Assembly (NCBI GenBank): GCA_029891345.1
Contig: CM056994.1
Span: 136,282,457 to 136,346,456, forward strand
Direction of reading: 5' to 3'
Length of the DNA stretch: 64,000 nt
From: Dryococelus australis
Taxonomy: Eukaryota; Arthropoda; Insecta; Phasmatodea; Phasmatidae
Part shown: positions 46,901-58,999 of the stretch, in pieces
Position numbering within the stretch: position 1 is the first letter of the stretch
How the letters are laid out: every line of letters begins with the position of its first letter
Program-made: the position numbers and the translations under genes
Notes under the pieces: generated by a model
What the model saw: only the letters and a program-made list of their open reading frames with translations
What the model was told of the DNA's origin: nothing
Databases searched by the model: none

Positions 46901-49900
46901 AACTTCAACAATGGGCGTCCTTCAGGGGTCCGTCATATTTTCCTACACACCCATTAAACAGCCATCTGTTGCTTTCCAACTGCCACAGCACTATACCAGT
47001 GCCGGCGGAGAGGAACAGAGAAGCCACAACCACTAGTAACACCTTCACCCAGGGAGAAGCTACAGTCTCGAGATATTGCCTTATCCCACAGCATTGTTAG
47101 TGCTATAATATCTCTTAGCTTGAGACCTGCCACCCATTCCTGTATGGACGCACATCCAGTAGCGGCATTGGTGACCCAAACAGCTCCCGTCTCTGATCAG
47201 CCAGCATAGCGTGGGGTATCAGTGGAGACTTTACACAGCCTGGCCAGCAAGCTAAAACTGGACTGACACTGTAAACTGTGTTTCGTTTGTTCATGTCAGG
47301 GTATACCTAGTAGACTGAGTAGACTGTAAGCAGAGACTACATGCCTTACAACCACTGGCACGACCATAAACATAGGGAACAAAACACAGTATTCCTTGCA
47401 GCCAGACAGTTGAGTGCACTTCCTCAACCTACACTGGAGCAACAGGCGGAAAGGGACCACGTCGCCCAACTCAGGCACGAGTCAGTATTGACTGCTCCGG
47501 TAACTATATTATTCATATCTCCGTGTCTACGAATTCATCTCTAGTGCCATCCCGTGGTAAAAGGGTTGCTAACCAGTACTGAGGTAAGATTCAGCTGGGA
47601 TAACACAGACTTCTGGACCAACAAAGCTCACCTGTGAAATTGCCAGTTCGGCTTGGACTAGGCTAGCTACGTCTGGGTAAAACCTACCATACCAACGGCA
47701 CCCAAGAAGCAGGAGTAAATACGTATTAACCAACACCCCTCGCCTCTCACTGTCTATTTAATGTAAACCACCCTGCTTTATGTCTAGCGGACAAAATCCT
47801 CGACCATCGTGCCTAGTAGTCTATCCAGGCACAAGTCACATTTCTTTCTTACTAGTGGCCAGGAGTTGTACAACCACAGCCTAATAGTATCCTTGATGTT
47901 GATGAGATAGTATGAGTAAAAGAGTGTAAAGTAGTGTATGTTTCACTTGCACAGTTAACCATTTTAAACCTACTCTTGTAACTTGTCGTTGGCAGCATGC
48001 ACTTAAGACTAGATTTGCCACTTTCTAATCCATATACTAATTAATTACTTGGTTTGTTTTGCCATATGTTCCTGCATCTAAATCCATGTCATTCCAGTGA
48101 TGAGTGCACATGTTGACGCCAATGTCACCTTCCATATGCAGGAGAGGCAAGATGAACGGTGTGTTTACTCCTACACATGTTGGGATTATTTCTCTGATGC
48201 ACTAGGAGACATTAAAAGATAACTTTTAACGATCAGATGATTTTTTTGTTTGCAATAAGGAGTCAGCTTGTAAGCCGACCAATGCTAGGCTGCACTCCTT
48301 GCTGAGATTATAGAGATAAATGTGAATCAGTGAAGGTTTTGGCTTTGAGGGAGTGCCTACATTGTTTAATTAAAAATGAGTGAGAATAAATATTATGGAA
48401 AGAAGAAAGCATATTAATTTAGTTTCCACATATTCACTTGAAAGAAGAAGACAATATTTTCTAAAATACATCAGGATATAATTTTTCTTTTTTGCAATTG
48501 CAGTTTCTGTCTCACGCATAAAGGACAAACGTTTATGTTGATGGAAAACATCAAAGTAATGGCTTGTAGTAATTTACTGGACCTGTGGAATTTTGTACCA
48601 GAGGTCCTGATCATGGAAAATTAACTAGCCATGATGAAACTAATTGTTTGGAACAATAATTCAAGACAAATTACATAGCAAGAAACTACATTACATCCTA
48701 TGATACCAATATAAAATAATATAAACAACAAATAAAAATTACAGTACAAGCTTGATGTAGTAATTTGAGTATTTTTCACAGAAAGAAAAATTAAGATTTA
48801 GTTCAACAACAAGCATCATGTCGCCAGTCACCACTTCTGCCAACTTTGGATTTGTAACCGTCCTGCCATCACCTCTAAATATATTATAATAAGTATTAAA
48901 AAATTAAAAACTCTACTTTGAGTTTTAAATCACACATTCAAAAACAATTATTTTTGCTGCAATTAATATGAAATATGTTAAAATTGAAAACATGTATAAT
49001 TATCCTATTACTACTAGCGGTGCAAAATTTTGCGAGAGGGAGAATGACAAGCTCTGCTCCGCCTATTAAATTCTCTTCCTAGGAAAAAAAAAAAAAAAAA
49101 GGCACTAAAGCCTATGCACCATAATTTGCGCTGATATTTTTAACTGTAACAATGAAATGTGAATGCTACATAAAAACTTAAATATTTCAGTAAGTAACTT
49201 TTAATTTTCAAATAGCAAACCAAAAAACTAGGCTAAAGGGCATTTCTCTACTAATTGAAAACTTGCCCATACAAAACTGTCTAATGCATGTTTTGTTTTA
49301 ATAATAAATAACAAAATATGTACAACGGAAGGTAGCAATAAATTAAACATATATCTTCAAAAAGCTGACACTTTTTCTCCTTATTTTGTGAGCAATAGAC
49401 AACTTTCTGAAAATTCATGAATGAGGATTGTTATATTTTCCAGGGGGACAGTTAAAATAAAACAAAAACATTGTTTTATCAAATGTAACCAATCAAATGT
49501 CTATTTTTGTTAAAAATTTAATAACGCTTATTATGTATAATCAATGCTAAATCAAATCAACAGTAAATGCTGAATTATTAATGATTTATTGGTCAAACAC
49601 ATTTTGACAGAATTATTGTAAGTGCTACAGGACAACTGGAATTAAACTTACCAAAATTAACATTTTAGCTTAAAAAAACAAAGTGTTCATTATTGAACAT
49701 ATGACACTTAACAAATAATGAGATTAGTCTCATCATAATCTTTAAAGGAACATGAACTGCTTCGAATAAAACCATTATCTTGCACTATTAAATCTCACAT
49801 CTTAGCAGGTTACTAGTACTTTTAGTAGTAAGTAAGTATATAATTACAATTATAGGTTACAATGTTATAGTTGCTTTTTATGAAAATTATACGTAAATTA

Positions 49901-49910
49901 TAACTATTTT
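46901..49910. other. No gene recognised
   Basis: The first 0.9 kb has a balanced composition and may belong to the LTR-like element. 47,341-47,544 is an open frame of 67 residues (MPYNHWHDHKHREQN...) that I do not recognise. From about 48 kb the sequence is AT-rich with an A-run at 49,084-49,100 and nothing recognisable. Confidence 0.35.
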
Positions 49911-50491
49911 TCATAGACATGTATGGGTAACTTTAAGTAATAAAATATTCTTTTCCTTTTTAGGGTCAGATCTGGGTTTGGTAACTTTTCCAGTATTTGG
50001 CCGAAAGCTATCAGAAATATCAATCTCCTCAACTCTGAATGTGTGACCCTTATCATCACAAACTTTCATAAAAGTTATAGTTAATTCGCCTTCCTCATTG
50101 TCTACCTGATTTATTACACAGATAAATCTATATTCCATATGTTTGATGGGAAACTTGACTAACACGTAGTCACTGATGTTACACTGACTGACAAATTGGG
50201 CGTATTTTCTCTAATATAATTATTCGTAGCCCCTTTTATAGCCTTTTTCGTAGTACGATATGTAGTACAATGATCCTTCTTTCTATGTTTTTTTGCAGCT
50301 TTGTGCTCACTGCGATTCATATCCTTAGTTAATTTTCTTGTGCCTTTTTCGTTATTCGCCAGGTATTTCCTACACTCTTTTTCTTTCATTAGGTTCTCTT
50401 TTTGAGGATCATTTTTAAGTTATTGATACCTCAAACGTTCTGCAATTTGCTTCTGTTCTAATATTTCTTCTCTTGATAATGTGTTCTTCCT
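49911..50491 (-). pseudogene. Relic of an insect multi-copy two-domain protein of unknown function
   Basis: The minus strand begins at ATG 50,491 (MLPKRKNTLSREEILEQKQI). It continues, after an in-frame stop near 50,419, with EKECRKYLANNEKGTRKL and KAAKKHRKK. This is a Lys/Arg/Glu-rich N-terminal domain seen in many uncharacterised insect proteins. At about 50,180 the frame shifts to QFVSQCNISDYVLVKFP, then VINQVDNEEGELTITFMKV and FRVEEIDISDS, the small C-terminal domain of the same proteins (family D.V.VKF......Y.G.I......V.F.R). The usual middle region is missing, so first and last parts are joined. I believe such genes travel with DNA transposons, but I cannot name the family. Confidence 0.5.
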
Positions 50492-50509
50492 TTTAGGCAG
50501 CATTGTGTA

Positions 50510-51200
50510 GCATTACCTAAAAGAAACAACATACGGTCACTCGCCTGGAAGATATAACAGTCCCCTGCATCATAAAATGACAGCGGACTATTATTTTTGC
50601 AAAGGAAGTTTCTAGTGCTAAATTATTTTAAATTTTTTTGATTTAAGAGTCACAAGTGCTAAAGTAATCACTGATTATTATGTTAAGCGGATAGTATTAT
50701 GCTGGGGCATCTGACAAAACGTACACAAAGCAAAGGTTGACCGGTACACTAAAGTGAACTATGGAAACCTACATCAGTGCAAAAAGATGAAGTGCGTAGG
50801 TGACAGCATCTTACCTCACCAGCTCTCCTAGGACAACTGCCCAGAGGCAGGGGTCGCGTGGACCGATCATGGCTGCCTACGGGGTTCACACAAGTGGAAG
50901 TGCTATGCACGCTGAGTAAAATATTAATATGGCAAATTGAAATGGCACCAAAAGAATTTCCAAAACAGTTTTATATACAGAATTAAAATTATGATTTATG
51001 ATTGGTATTTAATTGTCTTTTGAATACGTTCTTGCCTGAAAATAACTGTCTCTTTTTCAGCACCGCACGCAATTTGAGTTTCCAATTGCAATTTTACACA
51101 AAACACTCAAAAATACACATAACATTTTACAAACAATTTTATCCTTGAGACAAATACATATTACATACTGAAACAACTGATACTGATATCCCATTACAGG
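50510..51200. other. Intergenic, nothing recognised
   Basis: Mixed composition with no recognisable exon or repeat. A short GC-richer patch at about 50,820-50,900 has no clear feature. Confidence 0.4.
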
Positions 51201-51249
51201 AAAGTCAGTGTGGCCTGTCCCATCACATGTACCTTGAGCAGCAAGTGCT

Positions 51250-53030
51250 GTCATGGGCTGGCTGTGGCTGGCCCTTGGCCGGCGTCATACGACCCCTCCT
51301 TCAACGACCATGGCAATGCGAGCAGCTCACCTCTGCTCTTCTTTGCTCTACCCCGACCCAAACCGGGACCACCGGTTGAGGACAGGCAGTGCATGGTCTT
51401 AGAGGCACTCGTACTCTGCATTGTTTGCAGGGGGGTGGGGTGTTATCTAGAACGACGTCGTCGGGGCTAGGCGGTGGCTCGCTACCTCTTTTCCTCCTGG
51501 TACGAGGTGTTGTGTTTACGTCGCACTTTTCACTTGTCAGCGCACACGCATCCCTAACTGTATCCTCAAACTCCCTAAAGCTAGCCTGCTCCATAATTCT
51601 CTGCCCTAATGGAGCATGAAAACCCCTAAACGGTGTGCTACTTTCACTGATTGCATTGGCATTTTCCCTGCAGTTATCCCCTTTATATGGCATGGAGTGT
51701 TCCGTAGGCGTGGTATCAAGAAGGCTATAATTCAAGCTAGGCTGGTGCGGAGCTACTGAATTGTTGTTATTGTTGACTTGACACTTTTATCACTCTCGCC
51801 GCCGCGTGACATTCACCGCTATGCTCCACGGAATGTTCAGCCTCCTGGTGTCTCCTTGCCTTTCTCCCCTAGTGGTGGGCGGACAATACGGAAATCATTG
51901 AGGTGTCTCGTAGCTAAACGTCTCTGTCCCAGCTTTACAAGAAAAGTAGAAAGCCCTAGTTTTTCAATAACCCATACTGGCCCAGTCCATCAGAGTACCA
52001 GTCCTGCGCAATGACTTAGTTCCAGCTGACAGGGGGTAGTTCTGGCAGTTATTTCTTACATGCTGGTATCCATGTGGCACAGTATCTTTCCTGATTGGCC
52101 AGTGCCTGTTCATGGATTTGTTACTAGTGGGTGGTACTGGAGGATTTCCACGGGGTTCTCCTGGTGCGCGTAGCTCGCGGCCCTGCACCATTTCTGCGGC
52201 TGTTTTACCAGTAGCCGTATTTACCCTGTTGCGTATGCAAAACATAATTTCAGGGATAAGTTCCGCCCATCGTGTGTGGTCATCTTCCAACCTTACACGC
52301 AACTGTACCTTCACGTCCTGATTTCAGCATTCGATTGGGTTCGCCCTCTGATGGTAGGCTGGGTTGGTGCGGTGTTCTATGTTCCAGGTGGTGCAATATT
52401 CCTGCCATTTCTTCCCTAAGAACTGTGTGCCGTTATCTGTAAGCAAATACTCTGGGTATCCCCACCATGAGGAAAACTCACTCTGCATGATGTGTCCAAT
52501 GGTATGTGCTCTGAAATTTCTAACTGTGAATGCTTCCGTCCACCTTGTAAACAAATCGGTCACGACTACCAGGAACTGTTTTCCAATTTTGGTGCAGGGG
52601 TAGGGGCCCATGATGTTGAGAACAACTGTTTTGAACGGCTCCATGGGTTGGCGGGGTGGTTGTGGAGCATTGCCCTCTGTTCTCAGCAGCTTCCTAGTGT
52701 TACATGTGATGCAAGCTTGTACATACTGATGCACGTCTCTCTCTGTACACCTGGCCAATGGAAATGTTTCTGCATGTTACGTCGGGTCTGGTCCAAACCT
52801 GGGTGTCCGTGTTCCAAACTACTGTGACCGTATTACAAGACTAACTCCCATGTTTCCTTGGGTACATATGTCCTCCAATTCCTGCAGTTCCCTGGTGGGC
52901 GAACTTGTATTTCTCTGTTTACAACTCGCCAAATGCTCTCAAAATTTTTCTGCGCAATGTTGGCGGTGCTGTGCGGCATCTGGGGAATTTTCTTGGGACA
53001 CACACACCATTCGCAAAACATTGCGGACAT
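51250..53030 (-). pseudogene. Second gypsy-type element: RNase H end, integrase and pol tail
   Basis: In minus-strand order: 53,030-52,833 holds the linker before integrase (YVPKETWELVL). After one stop, the zinc-binding domain reads HSSLEHGHPG...., then DVHQYVQACITCN (His-His-Cys-Cys). The catalytic core at 52,700-52,324 has VVLNIMGP (first Asp expected, here Asn), VVVTDLFTRWTEAF, LLTDNGTQF (second Asp) and YHQRANPIEC (catalytic Glu kept). 52,314-51,964 continues with LIPEIMFCIRNRVNTATGKT. A Pro/Arg-rich tail (51,735-51,301) with CKQC may be the polyprotein C-terminus. No gag, reverse transcriptase or LTR is seen beyond 53.1 kb, so this is a fragment of a different gypsy lineage from the 24-36 kb element. 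Confidence 0.8.
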
Positions 53031-53534
53031 TTAAAGATACAAGCTCACTGTGACAGTTGGCAACAATGTTCTGGAGGATGAGCTGCGTACAACATACAGA
53101 AATAGCTTCTGAGATGATGTTTATACACAACGTGCGTCACCATTACACTTACACTGCATTCAGTGACCAATAGTTGGAGAGCAATCGCAATTTTCAATAG
53201 TTTACGTCACAGTGCATTGTGGGAATTTTCAGAACTAATGGTTGATGTGTAACGGTCGTAGGTGTTTAGAAAAGTGCGTGAAAGCTAATTTTAAATGCAA
53301 TCAATTCGGTTAGACATGTTAAATCAAATAATTATGTGAAAATATGAGTGTTTCCATATATATATATATAAATATAAACACACACACGCACACACAGAGT
53401 TATTTAAATTATAATACTTGTTCTATAACATGAGTGTATATGGATAGTCATCGAAAAGGGTATACATTGTGTCATGGATACAATGTAGTACTATTGATTG
53501 GAAGAGTAACACAATTATTTCAGTAATTCGTAAG

Positions 53535-54490
53535 AAAAAAGGGCTTTTTAAAAAAATAATAATAACCCTGAGAGTGGTATAATTTCACTGTATTAATTAC
53601 ACAGAACATGAATTGGCTAGGGACATCAACATTTGACCAACAGAAACCCCCAAAACAATAGTGGGGAGGCCTATGACGATCAGGGAAATTGTGGGGTAAA
53701 ACAAGTGAAACATATGTACATAATGTAATATTTACTCACAAAAATATGTTAAATTGCAAAAGTACTGTAGAAGTATATCCAATACACTGAGCCAGAGTCC
53801 CAGCGCCAGCATGGGAGTAAATCCCCAAAACAGTGATTCAAAGTGCACAGGCAATTATTCTTCGTTGACGCGAAGCATCACGCATCAGCAAAACTTGGAG
53901 TTTCCCCATAAATGATTTTCATGTGTAGCCCATTTGCACTGAGAAATAATGTGTATGTGTTTTGCAATTTAACACTTTTTTAATACTATTTGTAATATTC
54001 TCATAAAAACATGATTAATTGCAAAAAGATTGAACTGAATGTGACCTAAATTGACAATGTTACCAATACAATTTAGAAATACGATAGTAAGGAAAGCCAT
54101 GAACTGGAGGGAAACTGAGGGGTAAAATTTTATCATGAAAACATACATATTTTAAATTTTCTTTCACCCCACAATTTCCCTTATCTCCATGGCCCTCCCC
54201 ACTACCGTATTTGTAACTTACATAGGCAATTTTGTTAATTAAAATACCTAATGTTTGGTACAGCTTTTTTTGCAATTTAAAAAATTTGATGAATAAATAT
54301 TATATTGTGTACATATTTTTCACTCTTTTTACCCCACAATTTCCCTGATCTTCATTGCCCTCCCCACTACAGTTTTAGAGATCTTTATTGGTCACATGTT
54401 GATGCCCCTAGTAAATTTGTGTTGTGTAATTAGTAGATTGGAATTATACCACTTTCCGACATGTTTTTTCATTTTATAAAAAAAGGCCAG
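53535..54490. repeat. Fold-back element with long nested inverted repeats
   Basis: The outer arms pair over more than 200 bp: about 53,535-53,760 against 54,270-54,490. Shared blocks include AGTGGTATAATT, ATTAATTACACA, CTAGGG.CATCAACAT.TG, TAGTGGGGAGG, GATCAGGGAAATTGTGGG and TTAAATTGCAAAA. Inside the right half a second hairpin (about 54,073 against 54,216) repeats the GTGGGGAGGGCCATG and GGGAAATTGTGGGGT motif, so that unit occurs four times, two in each orientation. It is non-coding. This resembles fold-back or long-TIR elements; target duplication was not identified. Confidence 0.8.
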
Positions 54491-54499
54491 CATTCTGGA

Positions 54500-55860
54500 A
54501 TTTTATTCAAATTTGTAATGGTAGGCAATTTTCTCAGTACTTACCATACGTTCACATATTTGATTAAATTATCATACTCAACAATCTTTGTATACAGCCA
54601 TATAGCAGTCAACTACCAACTGATCATTCTGGAAGGAGCTTCACACTTATTTTCAGTGCATCTTAAAGATAAACTATTATCTTATCATTATCATTCTGTA
54701 TCATTCGCCAGTCTGAAACATATCTGAACACAGAAATACTTTCAAAAGATTTATTGGACACAAACTATACTGCACAGTCCTCTATATTTATAAATATCCT
54801 TTGCATTTTGTATTTGACGAAATAATTTAAAAATCAATTAAAATGCATCAAATAGTTGAAACATTTAGTGTGTCTCAATAGTCCAACCAGCTGCATTCAG
54901 CACGCAACAATCAATTCAAAATTTTCTAACACTTCACAACGTCGTACATACTATGCTTTAATGCAGCAGGTCTCATGGGAATTGATAAGAGTACCAAGGG
55001 GAACACTACGTACACACCCCCCACCACCCTAAAACTTATTGACAAAGTTATCCATAACCACAAAGCTGCAAATTAGCAACTCTACTGGCAATCGACACCC
55101 GCCGTGGGCAATAAAACAATTCTTTAACTACAAGAAGACATAAACTTATATTCTTTGAAACAGTATACCTTCAGTTGACCTCTGTGATTAAAAATTAACA
55201 CAAACAAATATTGATGTCGCTAAAAGTTATGTCACCGTAAACGTAAAATTTTCATAGAACTTTTAAATCTGTATACGCAACCTTCCACGAAGGCAATTAT
55301 ACATTCTTATAAAACACTTACACTAAACTTCATACTCGTCAAGGTTAGGAATACAATTCAAGTAGAGAATAATAGGTAGTATTTCCAATACCTGTTATCA
55401 GTAACACTTTTTTTTTGTGCAAAAGAACGTGGCCTTTGATTTAACCGTACAGCCATACAACCATCTAATTCATAATACAAGAAAGGGTCGCCGGAATTGT
55501 TCCCATGTGGAAAAGGTACTTTTCCTCTTCAGCTCAAATAGAAGCAAGAAATGTGCCCCTCTGGACAACTACCCCGGTGGAGAAGTTCCCCCAGAAAACT
55601 TCTCGCGATTTTTGTATCATCTATGGAAATGACAACATCAGATTTGCTCTAATTATAGTACAACACTCGACTCGTCAGGTAGCGTTGTCACCTTCAGCGA
55701 TACTAACTTATAAATCATCTCGGTAGATGGTGTTCTAGATACAAATAATGCTTAGAGGACTGAAGGTACTGTTGTCGCCAAGAGAGGAAGGCCCATGACA
55801 AGGGGGGTTAGAGGTTTAGGAAGTAACGGCGCGGAGGCGTGGCGCCTCTGCGCCGTGCTA
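54500..55860. other. Intergenic or 5' flank of the transposase gene
   Basis: AT-rich to 55.4 kb. Less AT-rich from 55.75 kb, where a G-rich stretch and a GCGCGGAGGCG patch lead into the promoter at 55,867. No matching transposon terminus was identified. Confidence 0.4.
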
Positions 55861-55866
55861 CGTGCC

Positions 55867-55874
55867 ATATAAAA
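55867..55874 (+). promoter_or_regulatory. TATA box of the DDE transposase gene
   Basis: ATATAAAA lies 44 bp upstream of the ATG at 55,918. A TCGCAGTAGTG stretch about 20-25 bp downstream could hold the transcription start. Confidence 0.5.
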
Positions 55875-55917
55875 CACATTAGCCCTCTTTCCTCGCAGTA
55901 GTGATGGACTGTGAACA

Positions 55918-57327
55918 ATGGAGAGTATCGCACCGCCCAAGAAGTATAAACAAATTATACACACCAAGGAAATAGAAGTCATCAGGAGTGTTATAGAAGC
56001 TTGTGATAAAGAAGATAGGAATATACGTTTGTTGGTTTCTATCAACAAAGCTACAGAGAGACCTGCAAAGTACATGCGAGTAAGTAAGGTTTCTATCGAG
56101 AGAATTCACAAACAAAGCAGAGAGAGACCTGGCGAGCTTCAAACAATTCCAGGAAAGCGAAGGTAAGAACACGATGCTTACACTGTTCACTGTATCTCCT
56201 ATTAAGGATTACTCGAGATGGGCGGACTCTAAGGCGAGCTCTTGCTTACGCCTCAATAGCTGTCACCTGTACCCACAAAGTGCCGAACTTGCATGCTGTC
56301 TCTCAGCCGGCGACTCGTCTACACATGACTTTCAGCAGTGAACATATTTATTTTAAAGGCACACTAATAAGAAAGAAGTACAGTATGTTTCTCGAGATAA
56401 CTTTTAATATTTCGTATAAAAATTCTGTGGCTGAAACTGTTTCTAAAAGCACCCCATTTAGCCATTCTTACATCAAAAAATAATTATTTGAGTTTGAATG
56501 AAAACATGGTGTTTGGATGCCATTAACGAAATATCCAACTGTTTTGGAATCATGTATTTTGTACTAAAGCCTTGTAATACACTTAATGCGCCAACCAGTC
56601 GGAGTCCTTATTACGCCTACAATGTGATGAATCTGTGTTAATTTTTAGTCATTTTGACAGATGACGACAATTACCGCACACAACAGCAACATAGGCAAGG
56701 TTTATTTTCTTTATTGAACTGGTATACTTTTCAAATATTGCACCACTAGTTAAGAGTCATCCATGACTTTTCAGTAATATGCAAGTATTATTTTCAATTA
56801 AACAAACCATTCAAAATATTTTATTTAAAAATTGTAAATTTGGCGCAGTAGCATGGCTACAAAGAAAATGGGTCTCTTGCGACGAAACAATGAGAAAAGG
56901 TACTCTCATTGAATTGCTTAAAAACATCGACCAAGAGGCAAAATATTCTCTGTTGACGGTATACTAGCAACATGGCCATACTGTACCTAGATTGCCCACT
57001 TATATGTGCGATTTCAATGTCATAGAACTAGCCTGGGCTAAGATTAAATGTCATATCAGAGCTCACAACACGACTGGAGATATATCACTGCAAGTCTTGC
57101 AGATGCTAACAACAGAAGCCATAGATGCAGTATCAAAGGAAAACTGGGTGGGATATTGCAGACATGTCGAAGGAATTGAAGAAGAGTACTGGAAGACCGA
57201 CTGCCTCATTGAGTTAGCAGTAGATGAATTCCTAATCAAATTGGACAGTGATGGTGACGACACAGATGATGAAATCGAAAAAATTTCATGCCATGACAGT
57301 TGCAGTGAGCAAGAAATTTTTAGTTAA
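55918..57327 (+). pseudogene. IS630-type DDE transposase gene: first exon and C-terminal exon, middle deleted
   Basis: Exon 1 runs from ATG 55,918 to 56,162. It is fully open (81 residues, MESIAPPKKYKQIIHTKEIE...) and stops exactly at a GAAG|GTAAGA splice donor. It is a predicted helix-turn-helix (SKVSIERIHKQSRERPG). After about 0.6 kb the C-terminal part reads LQRKWVSCDETMRKGTLIEL, one TAG at 56,965, then HGHTVPRLPTYMCDFNVIEL and WAKIKCHIRAHNTT. The last two carry the third catalytic motif (family PPYH.DLNPIE..W). It ends with an acidic tail at TAA 57,327. The exon holding the first two catalytic Asp residues is missing. The C-terminal part is well preserved apart from the single stop, unlike most elements here. 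Confidence 0.7.
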
Positions 57328-58180
57328 TATGATAGGACATCTCTTTCTTAGCTCAGCCATTGTAAATATTGAAATTAGATCAATTATATCTTTCTAATAC
57401 ATGTACTCACAGTGTCATACATTTGTTTTGCTTAATCAATTTTTAATTAGAAAGCAAGGAATAGTTTTACTTTTCCTTAAGCTTCCTCGACAACAGTTAA
57501 TAAAGTTGTTAACAATGTTATGTTGAGACTTATCCATTTTATTTGTACTTATATTATTACATACATTATTTTTATTTTATTTTTACTTACACTATTCCAT
57601 AAATCATTTTTTCCCCAAGCAAGTAGAATCATGAATGTTACATAGTGTCATTTGACCAAATAATAGTTCTAATTCTAAATACTTGTAAATAAGTAAATTT
57701 AATCTGAAATTTCAGTATATTTTCCCTTATTTTAATGTTTTGTTCCCCACACCATAATTTTGGTATCACTGGTTATTCTCATAGTAACTGTGTACCGTAG
57801 CATTATACCCTCACATCTTGTTTAGTAATAATTGGTTACAACTGAATACTTGTAGCTCAGTATTTTTCATTAATTATGGTTATTTGTCACATAATCTTGG
57901 GTCGTTTGTTGTTAAGTATTATTATCATATCCTAAACATATACTATCAAACTGTGATCAATTACTAATTACTTTGGAGGTTGTTTAACTATTATGTCACT
58001 GCAATTTTTAAATTTTGCATTTTGGAGCGTAATGATTTTTATTCACCGTCCTTTGTCTAGTGTAACAATTGTAAATTAGTGTTGTTAACTATTCGTGTTA
58101 TTAAATTATTTTCATTGGTTTGACTTCTGGAAGCTGCTTCTGTAAAAAATATTAGTTCACAAATGTCATCACAGCATGTC
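57328..58180. other. AT-rich flank, nothing recognised
   Basis: Probably 3' flank or non-coding part of the transposase element. No terminal inverted repeat could be matched to the region upstream of 55.8 kb. Confidence 0.4.
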
Positions 58181-58182
58181 GA

Positions 58183-58420
58183 GGGCTGCAATTAAGGCAG
58201 TGCCAGAGCATTCGCCTGCCACCACTGCGCTCCAGGTTCGGTTCCTGGCTATGTAAACCGGGATTTTTGCATGTGGCAATCGTGGTTGGTGGATTATCTC
58301 AGGTGTCTCCCATTTCCCTCAACATTGCGTTCAGGCACTGCTCCATGTCCATCTCAATTCTTCCACACCAAATTGGCTCTGAAGACCTCTTATACTAAGA
58401 CTCGTCCAAAGATATCAATC
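58183..58420 (+). repeat. tRNA-derived SINE, family 1, plus-strand copy
   Basis: The head has box A (TGCCAGAGCATTCGCC) and a near-consensus box B, GGTTCGGTTCC (58,235-58,245). The body shares TTTTTGCATGTGGCAATCGTG, CTCCCATTTCCC, CACTGCTCCA, TTGGCTCTGAAGACC and CGTCCAAA with the copies at 14.3 and 60.0 kb, in the same order. The tail is ATCAATCAATTAATAATTG. No clear target duplication is seen. Confidence 0.85.
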
Positions 58421-58584
58421 AATTAATAATTGTGGGTCATAGTACTTTATAGTTATTCAGTTCACTTCACCAATTAGCTTGAACATATATTTAAGATAGA
58501 ATTACAAGTGTTTTTGTATTTGTTTATTGAAATGTATGCATATTTGCTGTACTTCAGTGGTAGAAAAGGCAAAAACATTTACTT

Positions 58585-58995
58585 AAGTGCTGCTGTAAAA
58601 AATAAAGACAAAATAAACAAATTACATACAATTGATATTTTTGAACATTTATATATAATATATGGCAACAGGGTAACCAAACGGATCTTCAAATACCTTT
58701 GGAACAAGAAATCAACAACAACCTCGATGCAGGAAGTTAAGAAAGATTTGGAAAGAAACAATATAAGTGAAGAAAAACAACAGAGAGAAAAATCTTTAAG
58801 AAAAAAGTGTTAAAAATGGAAGGATTCCAAGACAGGAAGGAAAAGAAAACAGGCTCAAAATGGTCCGAGGAGAAGAAAAAGATACATAGTGGAAGATGAA
58901 GGACTACTGGAGGTAAAAGATGGAACAACAAAGGACGAAGCATTGAAACTGGCTCGTGGTCCCTAGAAGACCCTAATGGAAAAAGAAGAAGAAGT
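58585..58995 (+). pseudogene. Non-LTR retrotransposon, C-terminal fragment of ORF2
   Basis: The plus strand reads GNRVTKRIFKYLWNKKS, MQEVKKDLERNNISEE, and then WSEEKKKIHSGR, and in the next frame MKDYW. The last block matches the W.EE....HS.RMK.YW ending seen in many insect non-LTR retrotransposon polyproteins, downstream of the reverse transcriptase. The frame breaks at about 58,897. A 5'-truncated copy with only the end of ORF2 is the usual outcome of target-primed reverse transcription. No poly-A tail was pinned down. Confidence 0.5.
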
Positions 58996-58999
58996 AAAT

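Noticed and set aside
51210..51619. Plus-strand proteins over the GC-richer segment
   Set aside because: Opposite to the pol tail of the second gypsy-type element; no splice or start context.
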